Origin: Thalassolituus oleivorans MIL-1 | Lineage (GTDB): Bacteria; Pseudomonadota; Gammaproteobacteria; Pseudomonadales; Oceanobacteraceae | DNA: 64,000 nucleotides | Direction: 5' to 3' | Assembly: GCF_000355675.1 (NCBI RefSeq) | Contig: NC_020888.1 | Span: 248,001-312,000, forward strand | Shown: positions 47,112 to 56,280 of the stretch, piece by piece | How the letters are laid out: every line of letters starts with the position of its first letter | Numbering within the stretch: the stretch's first letter is position 1 | Translations under genes and position numbers: made by a program | Notes under the pieces: generated by a model | What the model was told of the DNA's origin: nothing | Database searches by the model: none | Seen by the model: the letters and a program-made list of their open reading frames with translations, nothing else

Positions 47112-48685
47112 TTTAGTAAATCCTTATATTCCTTGAATAAGCGAAGAGCATTTGCAATTAATGCTATTTGTCTGGTATCACTATCCGCATGTAATGGAAG
47201 CATTGAAATAAATAGGTTGATCATTATAGGAATGATCTCCTCTTTGTCATAACCAAAAGCCCTATTTTCCATTAGTTGCTCGCCGATGTTATTTAGGACT
47301 GGATGATGCGGGATTCTAAAATTTATACTGCTTTTTCCAATTATGTCTAGATGATAATTTCCGGCCATAATGAAATCGTAGCGACCGATGACAGAATGAT
47401 ATAGTTTTGCTATGTCGTAACGGCCATCACCGTAAGGTGTAAATGTCTGTTCATCCAGCGTGCCTCGTGGATCGATGAGTCGAACCGACTGAACACGGAA
47501 GTCATAGAGGATATTACTAAAGCACAGGTCACCATGGCTTATGTAGATATCGTCGGGAGTCACTGCTCTTGTTGATGCGTTACATTTTTCCGCAATAGAG
47601 TTTAATGACGGTAATTTTTCGCCATTTAAAATCCAATCGGAGTCTGGATCTATGGTGCTTGATTCACGTAATGTCTTTAAACGTTCGAAAACTTTCGCTT
47701 GATGGAATTCATTAATTGAATCGGCGAGTGACTCTGGTCCTGCATATTTTCTAGCGTCTGTAATGAATTCGCTACAAGACTGCATTATTCGTTGCCAGGC
47801 GACACCAGGGAGCTCGGAGAATACTGCGAGTTCGTTCAATGCTGACATATAGAGATATTCAATCTCGTAAGAGGCAGATTTTTCTTTTTGTTCGAAGCTG
47901 AATACGTGAGGTGTGTATATGCTGAGCTGTTCTGGAAGAGATTTAAACCACAGATATTCGGCTTTCATTTTCCATGATTTGGCACTTGATTTCTTGACGA
48001 CGCGAGGTGAAATATCTAAATCATTAAAGGAACGCTGAGTTGTAATTCTCGATTTAGAGCGGAAGTATGTATGTACATGGCCAAAGTCTAACCAAGCGGG
48101 GTAGTGTATTGCTGATAGCGTGAGAGTGTTGGAATAATGGTTTAGAGCAGAGATAAAGCTATCGCTACTTTCCAAAGAAGCTAACAGTATATCTATTGAT
48201 GAAAACTGGAAGTAGCCACTAACGACCATTCCTGGTTCTCGCGCATCAAATGCCTCTGTGAATAGTGTTTTCGATTCCGTTTTCGATATGCCTGCCCATT
48301 TATAATAGTCATCTGTGCGAGCGATGGAGACAATGTCTTTTAATTGATAATCGATCCCTTCAATTAACGTATCTCCATGCAATATAGAAATATTTTCACT
48401 GAAATCTCCTAGTTTTCTGATGCACTGTATTAGTGACTCCCGAAGACTCATCTTTGATGATAAATAGATAACTTCAATACGGTGCTTCAATAACCACTGT
48501 TCATCGTATTTTGGTAAATGGTAATTGTCGGGTAGAGTTAGTATCCGCCGCTCGGATTCAGTGCTATGTCGAAATTGATGCTGATAAAGCCGTTTGTTGC
48601 CGACTGGCAAAAAAGCAGGTGGTATTTCACCAAACTCTGCGATAAGTTCTGCACTAACGAACTGAGCGGATGTAACAATTAGCAT
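47108..48685 (-). CDS. Fusion of nucleotidyltransferase-like and APH/choline kinase-like domains
   Basis: A 525-residue cytoplasmic protein of two parts. Residues 1-220 resemble a degenerate nucleotidyltransferase (IPPAFLPVGNKRLYQHQ and ISILHGDTLIE). Residues 240-525 resemble aminoglycoside or choline kinases, with the Brenner motif ISHGDLCFSNIL and the Mg site VRLIDPRG, but with a weak N-lobe. The combination suggests a kinase that phosphorylates a small molecule whose product is then activated by a nucleotidyltransferase. It lies one base after the HAD phosphatase gene. Family identity is my inference from motifs. Confidence 0.75.
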   Translation of the reverse strand: MLIVTSAQFVSAELIAEFGEIPPAFLPVGNKRLYQHQFRHSTESERRILTLPDNYHLPKYDEQWLLKHRIEVIYLSSKMSLRESLIQCIRKLGDFSENISILHGDTLIEGIDYQLKDIVSIARTDDYYKWAGISKTESKTLFTEAFDAREPGMVVSGYFQFSSIDILLASLESSDSFISALNHYSNTLTLSAIHYPAWLDFGHVHTYFRSKSRITTQRSFNDLDISPRVVKKSSAKSWKMKAEYLWFKSLPEQLSIYTPHVFSFEQKEKSASYEIEYLYMSALNELAVFSELPGVAWQRIMQSCSEFITDARKYAGPESLADSINEFHQAKVFERLKTLRESSTIDPDSDWILNGEKLPSLNSIAEKCNASTRAVTPDDIYISHGDLCFSNILYDFRVQSVRLIDPRGTLDEQTFTPYGDGRYDIAKLYHSVIGRYDFIMAGNYHLDIIGKSSINFRIPHHPVLNNIGEQLMENRAFGYDKEEIIPIMINLFISMLPLHADSDTRQIALIANALRLFKEYKDLLK

Positions 48686-48686
48686 G

Positions 48687-49058
48687 CTACTTTTCTTTCT
48701 CTAGTAATTGTATGATCTTATCATAACTGAGATTTCTAAATTCCGAAGGTCTGATTGATTTGTCGTCGATATAAAACCCTTCTGTACCGCACCAAGGCTT
48801 TCCAACATGTATTTCGTCAAATGGAACTTTATGTTTGGCTAACCAGTGAAGAATAACAGGCAAGGTGTTGGCATTGATTTTACCTACGGAGGCATTATAG
48901 GTTCGCATGTTTCGACTGGTGCTGATAATTATTTCAAATCCTGAGTCTTTATATTCTCGAAGCTTCTCTATCATATCCATCCTCGGACTGACATCGGCAT
49001 AGTCACCGCTCCCTTCGACGGTTAGAGTGTTGTCGAGGTCAAACACTAATCGTTTCAT
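48687..49058 (-). CDS. Small HAD phosphatase (capsular biosynthesis type)
   Basis: A 123-residue HAD-superfamily enzyme of minimal size with motif I RLVFDLDNTLT, motif II IIISTSRNMRT, a Lys in VGKPWCGTEG and the FYIDDKSIRP motif IV. Proteins of this size are found in capsule and LPS clusters next to nucleotidyltransferase and kinase genes. It overlaps the start region of the phosphoethanolamine transferase operon member by four bases. The substrate is not known. Confidence 0.85.
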   Translation of the reverse strand: MKRLVFDLDNTLTVEGSGDYADVSPRMDMIEKLREYKDSGFEIIISTSRNMRTYNASVGKINANTLPVILHWLAKHKVPFDEIHVGKPWCGTEGFYIDDKSIRPSEFRNLSYDKIIQLLEKEK

Positions 49059-50713
49059 ATATTAGATTCCAAAAGTTTTCTCTGAATGTTTTGACCGTTA
49101 TTTGGAAAGGCTTCTTCGTATGTAAATTTATACACTTTCCTTTTTAGTGGGGCTTTGAAGTCGTTAGATGCAGGACTGCGCTCTACAGATAACATGTCAC
49201 TCGATATATTTAGCATTGTTAACGCATAACTGAATAACCCATCTAACATAAAAGGACGATGAGAATTTTTATTAAGTATGGCGATATCATCAGAATCTCT
49301 ATCAGAAGCCCATACTATAAAGGGGATTTCCAACATGTTTTTAGTCAAGTTGTCGGGAGTATGCCCTTTAATATCTGCAGCCTGAAACACTTCCTCGCCA
49401 TGATCTGAAAAATAAGTGAGTGTTCGCCTACTTTCTGAGTTACCTTGCTTTAACAGCGATATCACTTTACTGACAAAGTAATCTGAATAAAGTATAGAGT
49501 TGTCGTAAGCATTAATAGCATCTACTTCTCTATCGTCCAATACTGCCTTATACCCAGTTGCCTGCTGGTCTTTGAATTGGTCGAAAGCTTCGGGATAACG
49601 ATTTTCATAGCTAGCATGACTGCCCATCATGTGTATAAATATTGATTTAAATGGTGCTGGATCTTCAATAGCATTTTTAATGCTATCCAACATGTATTCA
49701 TCAAACCGACGTACCTCGACACCGTTGAAATCATTGCTAATATAATGTGTAACGTTTGCCTGATGAGATATCGAAGCAATAGTAGCCCTTTGCGGTTGTT
49801 GGTTTGAAATCCAAAAGGTTTTATAGCCAGCAATGTTAGCGATATCGATTATGCTTGGAGATTCTCGATAATCATCACCATCTACACCTGTTGCTGCTGT
49901 TAGTGCTACTCGAAGTGAAGCTTGAGTTTGTACATGACTACTAATGACATTGTCGAGGATGACTAGCTCGTTCTTTAGTGATGACAGTCGCGGTGTTGTA
50001 TCTCGTTCGTAACCGTAAATTCCCATATGATTTCTAGTAGCAGATTCGCCAATAATGAAAATGTGGGTTTGCGAATTAGTTTTATCTTTTATCACCGCTT
50101 TCAGTTTTGTTGAATCGAGCATGTCTCTACGAAGTTCAACTTCCTTTTGCAAAGAAATACTCCCTAAGTGATAAGATGGTAGAGTACCTAAAATACCCGG
50201 TATAGTGTCATGAAACTTCCCCATCACCGTGGTACGGTAGACCACAACTATTATTAATATACTACCTAGAACAAATATAACTCTTTGAGTTTTTAGGCTT
50301 TCTGGTTTCTTGCAGCAATAAACGGCGGCGCAATAGAGTAAGAGGAATGCTGTTAATATTGTGGTTAACTGCCAAGTTGAATAAGTATTTATATATTCAA
50401 TGACTTCGTACTGGTCTGTATACGCTACAGCTTCCATCGTTGCAGTGGTGAATACTCCTCCGAAAGAATAAGCATAGCCAATATCGCAGATTCCACCGAG
50501 TAGAAATGGAAATAAAACGATAGCAGTTATCCAACGTCGATTTCCTAAGGTAATTAAGAAAGCAGATATGAAGGACCAGCCTATTCGTGAATTGTATTCT
50601 CCTTCTCGTACAAAATCTGAGAATACAACCTCATGTAGTAGAGGATATAGTAATACTATTAGTGACCACAGTAATGGATTTCTAAGTATCTCGGGTAATT
50701 TCTCTATCTTCAT
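49055..50713 (-). CDS. Phosphoethanolamine transferase (CptA/EptA-like membrane sulfatase fold)
   Basis: A 552-residue inner-membrane enzyme with about five N-terminal membrane helices (~12-30, ~38-55, ~60-80, ~112-130, ~142-162) and a periplasmic alkaline phosphatase-like domain. The nucleophilic Thr lies in FIIGESATRNHMGIYGYER, and metal ligands are in FSDHGEEVF and KGHTPDN. Such enzymes transfer phosphoethanolamine from phosphatidylethanolamine to LPS core or lipid A, which alters charge and polymyxin resistance. The core-type name CptA is favoured by the NHMGIYGYERDTTP region. It starts just after a glycosyltransferase-like gene. Confidence 0.9.
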   Translation of the reverse strand: MKIEKLPEILRNPLLWSLIVLLYPLLHEVVFSDFVREGEYNSRIGWSFISAFLITLGNRRWITAIVLFPFLLGGICDIGYAYSFGGVFTTATMEAVAYTDQYEVIEYINTYSTWQLTTILTAFLLLYCAAVYCCKKPESLKTQRVIFVLGSILIIVVVYRTTVMGKFHDTIPGILGTLPSYHLGSISLQKEVELRRDMLDSTKLKAVIKDKTNSQTHIFIIGESATRNHMGIYGYERDTTPRLSSLKNELVILDNVISSHVQTQASLRVALTAATGVDGDDYRESPSIIDIANIAGYKTFWISNQQPQRATIASISHQANVTHYISNDFNGVEVRRFDEYMLDSIKNAIEDPAPFKSIFIHMMGSHASYENRYPEAFDQFKDQQATGYKAVLDDREVDAINAYDNSILYSDYFVSKVISLLKQGNSESRRTLTYFSDHGEEVFQAADIKGHTPDNLTKNMLEIPFIVWASDRDSDDIAILNKNSHRPFMLDGLFSYALTMLNISSDMLSVERSPASNDFKAPLKRKVYKFTYEEAFPNNGQNIQRKLLESNI

Positions 50714-50716
50714 GCT

Positions 50717-51730
50717 TTATACAAACTCCGGATATTTCTCAGCGAGATATTTCGCCATATTGGCGTTGCGCTCGCTACTTGCTTTGTGACTTCTTAGAGG
50801 GATCTTGTGTGCTGACAAACCAACAAATTCGGGACGTAATAGGCGCAGCCCAAAATTTTCTTGTATTACTTTTAGACCGGAAAAAGTCATGTAATCTTTT
50901 AACATTACTTCTGGGAAGCATCGTTCAGATGATTCCCCTTTTAAAAATTCGGTGACTAGCCAATCGTATAAATTGCAGTAGATTTTCATTGTTTGTGGTT
51001 TGCCGATGGCGAATTGATCACCATAACCGCCGTAACCATTGTAGTTGTGGTCAATCATAACCTCATTTTCGGCTAAAATTTTATCCTCACAATCAAACTG
51101 TCCTATCCAAAAATTGTCATAACGCATACGACATATCAAATCGAAGTCGTCGGCCTTTTGATTATGCTCTTCTATTGATTGAAAAGCCTTTTGTACACCA
51201 AACCACATGGGGAATACGTTAGGGCTAACATAAGGAACTTTCGTGCCGTCGCCAAATTTTTTAATGCCAAACGTTTTTATGGCTTCGTATTCATACTCAG
51301 AAAAATCGGGAGATTCAGTTTCAACTAGCTGGTATTTTCCTAGTAAGGCTAGTTGCTTTGGCAGAACTTGTCCTTGCCAAGAATGGCAGAAATAAGAAAC
51401 GTCATGACCATAGAAAAATCTCTGTAAAGAATCTATGCAGTTTTCAAGACTCCTCGGCTGGCCGCTAAGTAATATGGCAATTTTTAGTTTTTTCGTTGGC
51501 TTTCGTAAGTTATCTTGATTGAAAGATGTCAGCTTACGCTTTTGGCGTTCCGTCTTATTTTTTAGTTTGAGAGTAACTTCACGAGGCCCTAGGGTCGTTA
51601 AGTATTGATCAAATTGCTTCTCGCTAAGGTGTTTTTTCGAGAACAACTGAAATCGGCAGACGATCTTCGCTACGGTGAACCAGCCTTTCTTCGCTAATTT
51701 TTCAAATAACTTTTTTTCAAGAGATTTCAT
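50717..51730 (-). CDS. Putative glycosyltransferase of unknown family
   Basis: A 337-residue cytoplasmic protein. A basic, coiled N-terminal part (~1-75) precedes a Rossmann-like domain with KIAILLSGQPRSLENCIDSL and YFCHSWQG. A possible metal/donor site is LICRMRYDNFW, similar to RxRxD elements of WavE-type LPS transferases. I recognise no exact family. The start ATG at 51730 lies inside the end of the ligase gene, and an in-frame GTG is at 51739. Being within an LPS cluster supports a sugar-transfer role. Confidence 0.65.
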   Translation of the reverse strand: MKSLEKKLFEKLAKKGWFTVAKIVCRFQLFSKKHLSEKQFDQYLTTLGPREVTLKLKNKTERQKRKLTSFNQDNLRKPTKKLKIAILLSGQPRSLENCIDSLQRFFYGHDVSYFCHSWQGQVLPKQLALLGKYQLVETESPDFSEYEYEAIKTFGIKKFGDGTKVPYVSPNVFPMWFGVQKAFQSIEEHNQKADDFDLICRMRYDNFWIGQFDCEDKILAENEVMIDHNYNGYGGYGDQFAIGKPQTMKIYCNLYDWLVTEFLKGESSERCFPEVMLKDYMTFSGLKVIQENFGLRLLRPEFVGLSAHKIPLRSHKASSERNANMAKYLAEKYPEFV

Positions 51731-52928
51731 TAGGGACACTCTTATGGCTATTCACTTTGTAGCAAGCAATTAGTAGTAGACTTTGTAGGATAAGAAAATA
51801 TGTTATTGTGAATTTAGTGCTAAAGAAGACTTCACTCGTGCTATAGATAAGAAATTGTCCGGTAGAAATTAATCCGGCGATGGCATAAGTGCTCTTTCGG
51901 TGGCGCCAGTAGGTGAGCAATAACCCAGAAATAAGCGATATGAGCAGGACTAGACCAATAATTCCGCGACTCGCGAGTACTTCCATAACTTCATTATGAG
52001 CATGCTCAAAATAGAATTTCACTTCATTTTTTTCTCTTAATTCTTTAATTTTTCTTGAGAACCCATCCAGTCCGTTGCCTAAAGCGTAGTTTTCTTCGAA
52101 TGCTTGAATAGAGACATTCCACATATCAATTCTACGTTGCGTAGATGTATCGAGGTGGAATCCACTGTTCGAAGTCTCAATTGTGGCTAGTAAGCGCTTT
52201 TGTAACATTTCGGACGTGCTGAATATTACGACCAAAATGATACTGGCAATTAGCAGTTCTCGTACTTTCACGACACGAAACAAGGCTAATGCTATTAAGA
52301 CGATAGGAATACTCAGCCAACCTCCCCGAGTTTGAGACCAAAACGATGCGGTTAGTCCCATTGCTAGACCGATAAGCCCAATTAGATTTTTCCCTCGCAG
52401 CTTTAGTTGTTTGTCACGCGAAAGAATAAAAATAACCACACCTGTTGTGAGACAGACATTCCCCCAGAATATGGGATGGGCGGATGTTGCTCCTCTAGCA
52501 CCATGCCCAAAATATTCTTTGATTACTGGATACAAAGAAAATAGAGTCGCAGAGAAAGTTAGCCAAAATATAAACTGCATTGATGGCGGCTTGTACCAAA
52601 GTATATAAACCGCAACGGGAGCTAGGAGATAGAAGGACAACCCGCGCATACTTGTCCAAGCAATTTCAGACGGTGCATGGTGAAAAAATATCATCAGGCT
52701 ATATGCAAATAGGGCTAACGAGCTTGCGATAAAGTAGCGGAGTCCGAATGGCAGCGAATTCGAACTTGGTTTTCTGATAATCATTAGAGGACTAAGTAAT
52801 AACAGTAGTGTCGCCATACTTTGGCTGCTATTTTGGTTGCTATGATTTAACAAAAATACAATACACAATAGCGTTAACATAAAACTGCTATAGATGCGTT
52901 CGATGTTTTCAGTAAAGAATGCTCGCAT
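51717..52928 (-). CDS. waaL: O-antigen ligase family protein (WaaL/Wzy_C)
   Basis: A 403-residue polytopic membrane protein with about 11 helices. The conserved region of Wzy_C proteins is seen in FSRKIKELREKNEVKFYFEHAHNE with the essential His in FEHAHNEVMEVLASRG, preceded by the ALGNGLDGF turn and by SFWSQTRGGWLSIPIVL. These enzymes join undecaprenyl-linked polysaccharide to lipid A-core or polymerise repeat units; ligase versus polymerase cannot be told from sequence. The ATG at 52928 overlaps the preceding stop in a TAATG. Confidence 0.85.
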   Translation of the reverse strand: MRAFFTENIERIYSSFMLTLLCIVFLLNHSNQNSSQSMATLLLLLSPLMIIRKPSSNSLPFGLRYFIASSLALFAYSLMIFFHHAPSEIAWTSMRGLSFYLLAPVAVYILWYKPPSMQFIFWLTFSATLFSLYPVIKEYFGHGARGATSAHPIFWGNVCLTTGVVIFILSRDKQLKLRGKNLIGLIGLAMGLTASFWSQTRGGWLSIPIVLIALALFRVVKVRELLIASIILVVIFSTSEMLQKRLLATIETSNSGFHLDTSTQRRIDMWNVSIQAFEENYALGNGLDGFSRKIKELREKNEVKFYFEHAHNEVMEVLASRGIIGLVLLISLISGLLLTYWRHRKSTYAIAGLISTGQFLIYSTSEVFFSTKFTITYFLILQSLLLIACYKVNSHKSVPNEIS

Positions 52929-53845
52929 TATTTTATAACCTTCTTCAATGCCGCTGATACTGTCTGGCATTCTTCTGTCACACCAATGCGATTGGTGGTG
53001 GTAATGTCAGCATCTGACAAAATAAATTTGTTGAATTCTTGCTTTAACAACCCTTGCTCATAAATTTTAACCCAACGACGATAATGATCACCCATACGCG
53101 CTTTGGTATCGCGCAGGAGCCTTTGGCGATTAACTATATTGGCTTCAAATTGTTCGTAGTTACGAATGGGGTAATGATAGACGGTAATGCCGCTTTCTTC
53201 ACGAGCATTAACTGCGCGCCAGCCGTGCTTTGCGCGATGATTTCCGCCTTTCATTTTAATCAGTCCGTGAGGATTCACGATGGTCTTGGGACTTATTTTA
53301 ACCAGTAGCATAGATACGGCGGTGTCGTTGATCTGGGTATCTGAGCTGTAGAGGATAGGGTTTTTAACCGCATATTGAGCTTGGCTGTAATGATAATCGG
53401 CTTTGAGACAGGCTTCTGTTAGCACCATATTCCGGCGTTTGAGGGTGACTACAGAATCGTTAGCCGTTAAGTGATCTTTTAAACAAGTACCTTCTTGCGC
53501 TAACCAGAATTCATCGGCGTCGTTAGAAATCACCAAATCAGCTTTGAGGGTCGTGCGTGCGTATTCGGCTAATTGAGTCATCCACAACGCTTGTTGATAA
53601 TTCTGCGCGGGTTGGTCGATGACGTCTAGGTCAAACTCTGTTTTGAGCTTTTCAAGTACTTCGCGAGTCCCATCGGTTGAGCCGTTGTCCATAACCGCAA
53701 AACAATCGACGCCTTGCGCTGCATGAAAACGAATATTGTCTTCGATGATGTCTACTTCGTTGCGTACCAGTAACGTCATGGCTAGGCGTATCGGGCCTTT
53801 GCGCAATAGGCGATGTGTCCAATATTGTAGAGTTTTATGCAACAT
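52928..53845 (-). CDS. Glycosyltransferase family 2 protein
   Basis: A 305-residue GT-A transferase with the N-terminal LAMTLLVRNEVDIIEDNIRFH, the donor site AVMDNGSTDGTREVL, and the metal site ISNDADEFW. Similar proteins act in LPS core or capsule assembly at the cytoplasmic face. The last third has HYPIRNYEQFEANIVN, which matches the same subfamily. It ends with a one-base overlap onto the ligase gene and follows the sialyltransferase-like gene by 61 bases. Confidence 0.9.
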   Translation of the reverse strand: MLHKTLQYWTHRLLRKGPIRLAMTLLVRNEVDIIEDNIRFHAAQGVDCFAVMDNGSTDGTREVLEKLKTEFDLDVIDQPAQNYQQALWMTQLAEYARTTLKADLVISNDADEFWLAQEGTCLKDHLTANDSVVTLKRRNMVLTEACLKADYHYSQAQYAVKNPILYSSDTQINDTAVSMLLVKISPKTIVNPHGLIKMKGGNHRAKHGWRAVNAREESGITVYHYPIRNYEQFEANIVNRQRLLRDTKARMGDHYRRWVKIYEQGLLKQEFNKFILSDADITTTNRIGVTEECQTVSAALKKVIK

Positions 53846-53906
53846 AATCGTGTTCGTATCGTCCTTTCACACCATTAATGAGTGTCGATTGGTGTGCCCA
53901 CTGTGT

Positions 53907-54941
53907 TCAGTTTGAACTGGGATTGTTGATTAGGTTTATACCTAACTGTTTAAGTAACTGTATCCAGTTATGATCTGCATCCGAGCGAACGATGGCGGTT
54001 ACATCAAGTTCGGGTCTTAGCCATTTTGCGGTTAGCAGCGCTGTTGAAATATCGCCTGCGATTTTACAGTGTTGTGGCAATAGAGGTAATAGTATTTCCA
54101 TTGGTATTGCCGCTGGTATAGCTCGGGCACGCAGGGGTAAATGCCAGATGCTGTTAGCAGCGTCTTCAGACTGCAATTCTAACTCTGTGCGCGGATGATG
54201 TTTATAGCCAATATCCTCACCGCACTGTTCTAACCATTGCCCAAGTTGTTCTTGATTGGCTGACATAGCGGAACTGTGTGAGAGCAGTAATAAGCCCGAT
54301 ACGTTATCTAAAGCTAATGAGTGTTGGTTCAAGCAAAGTTCAGAGAGCTCTGTGAACTCAGGACGTTGCAAATTCTTAGGTAAAGATTGGCAGGGTTTAC
54401 GTTTTAGTATTGGTAAAGCTAACTCGGGAAACGCCAATATTGAATGATGAATCCAAGCCGATGCACCAATCGCAGGGGGCTGTTTCCACCAATGGCCGTA
54501 CGCTAGCTTTTTCACCCAATGGTCGAGGATTTGATCTTTTAACCAGTGTGTTTGCCGCCCTATATAACTGTATGTACCATCGTCGAGGTACACACCTTTA
54601 GATGCAGGGCTGTGTGCCATTGCAAACTGAAATTCAATACGGCGGTCGTTGCCTGTGTAGATCCAGTTAGGGCAAACCTCGGTCAGTGTTTTTTCTATCA
54701 GTTTGAAACTCGTTAGTCTTTGCTGCCTTTTACCTTTACCCTCGGCTTTTTCAGATAGCACTTGAATACGTTTAAAAGGGCTGGAATCCCACTGAGCCAG
54801 TGCTTCACGAAACACCGATGTGGTGCTGGTTTGATCAATCAAACCGAGTTCGGCGCTGTCGCCATTAGGCAGTTCAAACGCTACCATTGCCGCAGTCAGT
54901 ACATTGAGTGGCGTTGATGCTAAAAACAGATGATTAGCCAA
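53907..54941 (-). CDS. Putative GT-B glycosyltransferase, sialyltransferase-like (GT52/polysialyltransferase type)
   Basis: A 344-residue protein starting HLFLASTPLNVLTA, an N-terminal signature of bacterial GT52-type transferases. YLDDGTYSYIGR and the late KHHPR element, with the following helix and DIS region, match those that use CMP-sugars. The acceptor and donor are unknown and no CMP-sialic acid genes are in the window. It overlaps the KpsS-like gene by eight bases. Confidence 0.7.
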   Translation of the reverse strand: MANHLFLASTPLNVLTAAMVAFELPNGDSAELGLIDQTSTTSVFREALAQWDSSPFKRIQVLSEKAEGKGKRQQRLTSFKLIEKTLTEVCPNWIYTGNDRRIEFQFAMAHSPASKGVYLDDGTYSYIGRQTHWLKDQILDHWVKKLAYGHWWKQPPAIGASAWIHHSILAFPELALPILKRKPCQSLPKNLQRPEFTELSELCLNQHSLALDNVSGLLLLSHSSAMSANQEQLGQWLEQCGEDIGYKHHPRTELELQSEDAANSIWHLPLRARAIPAAIPMEILLPLLPQHCKIAGDISTALLTAKWLRPELDVTAIVRSDADHNWIQLLKQLGINLINNPSSN

Positions 54942-56082
54942 GCCTGTTCACCTCTTGCTCTAAGTGCGCACAAGCGGCTTCGATGTGCTCAGCATCGGCG
55001 TCTTGCCAGCGTCCAGGGATCTGATACTCGCTTTCTAGGTAGTGCAACAAGCCCTGTCGAATAGTTGGGTTCGGCTTAAACCCAACGAGCTGGGTGAGTG
55101 CCTGCTCTAGTTCCGCTTGGCTTTGAGCGCTCAATGTTAGACCAGCAATATTATAGAACGCCTGCCCAAGCACTAAGGTATTGATATTGGCCATGATGGC
55201 TTCAATACCTACGGTGGAATTGATTGTAGCAACAGCATCCGCGTGAGCGATGAAGGCTTGTGTATCGCCGCTGTTATATAAACGGATCTTTTTTGAGCTT
55301 GAATTGAGGTGTTTGATCAGCTCGGAATAATCTTGATCACAAGCGGGGTGAGTTTTTAGCACGATATTCGGCGTGCGTTCTTGTAAGTTGCTTTCGGCTT
55401 TAAGTAGCGCATCGACTAAGGCGGTCATGTCTTTTAACCACGGAGAAAATAAGACGATTTGGCTATCGGTATTTACTTGAAAAGGGATGAATACATAGTG
55501 CTCTGGCAGTTCCTCTGGGCGCTCTTTATGTTCAATGCTGGTCTTGCGCACGTGGCCTGAGCGTGTGATAAAAAACTGTGGATCACGTGGTACTGAATTT
55601 AAAAAGTTAATGCCTTTTCTATCCAGCGTCGTCATGCCGGGTAGCAGGCCATTTTCCATGAATAGGGGATTGATCTGTAATGATTCGGCTGCGGCTACTA
55701 CGACACGCTGGCGAAATTTCAATCCGTTCCATACCACCAGATGGCTTATTTTATGGTTAGCCAAAGCCTGTTGATAAATGGCAAGTAATGCTCGAGCTTC
55801 TAATGTTTTGACCTTAGCAAACAGCTTCCAGTAACTGGCCGAACGGGAACGTCCTTTGCGGCTGTTTTGTTTCTCTCGAATGTGATCATTAACTATAGAT
55901 TCGAGCTTAGTTCGAGTCTCTAGCGACACGTGCTTCAAGCGTAATAAGGCGAATGGATTCAACCATAAGAATTTGTGCCATATGACCAACGACGGCAGCG
56001 AGTCAGAGGCATTAAGCCTAGAGCTTAATTGCGTAAAGTATTGGCGATGAATACGTCGTGCGGCGAAAAACGCAAGTTTCAT
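54934..56082 (-). CDS. Capsule polysaccharide biosynthesis protein, KpsS-like
   Basis: A 382-residue protein with the Capsule_synth region IVLKTHPACDQDYSELI and ATINSTVGIEAIMANINTLVLGQAFY, typical of KpsS and LipB, which build the Kdo linker of lipid-linked capsule. The N terminus KLAFFAARRIHRQYFTQLSSRL is also like that family. No KpsC or export genes are in the window, so the role may be in LPS core Kdo or related transfer. It is the first gene of the minus-strand polysaccharide run. Confidence 0.78.
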   Translation of the reverse strand: MKLAFFAARRIHRQYFTQLSSRLNASDSLPSLVIWHKFLWLNPFALLRLKHVSLETRTKLESIVNDHIREKQNSRKGRSRSASYWKLFAKVKTLEARALLAIYQQALANHKISHLVVWNGLKFRQRVVVAAAESLQINPLFMENGLLPGMTTLDRKGINFLNSVPRDPQFFITRSGHVRKTSIEHKERPEELPEHYVFIPFQVNTDSQIVLFSPWLKDMTALVDALLKAESNLQERTPNIVLKTHPACDQDYSELIKHLNSSSKKIRLYNSGDTQAFIAHADAVATINSTVGIEAIMANINTLVLGQAFYNIAGLTLSAQSQAELEQALTQLVGFKPNPTIRQGLLHYLESEYQIPGRWQDADAEHIEAACAHLEQEVNRLG

Positions 56083-56193
56083 AAGCGGCCTCTTAATGGG
56101 CTGCAGAGTTTAACGCAATCAGGATTGAAGTTCAGCCTATCGTGTTGGCTGGCTTGTTTACTATGCAAGGGCTGAAGAGTGCCTCTTATTTAT

Positions 56194-56242
56194 AAAAAAA
56201 GCCGGCCCCTAAGCGCAGAAGATACTTAGATGACCGGCTTTA
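56194..56242 (-). terminator. Terminator of the metK-ahcY transcript
   Basis: AAGCCGG and CCGGCTT enclose an inner CTAAG/CTTAG stem, followed on the minus strand by a run of seven T. It begins 39 bases after the ahcY stop and precedes the KpsS-like gene. Confidence 0.85.
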
Positions 56243-56280
56243 CTACTTATAGAGTATCAACAACTCAGTTGTTTGTTCCC

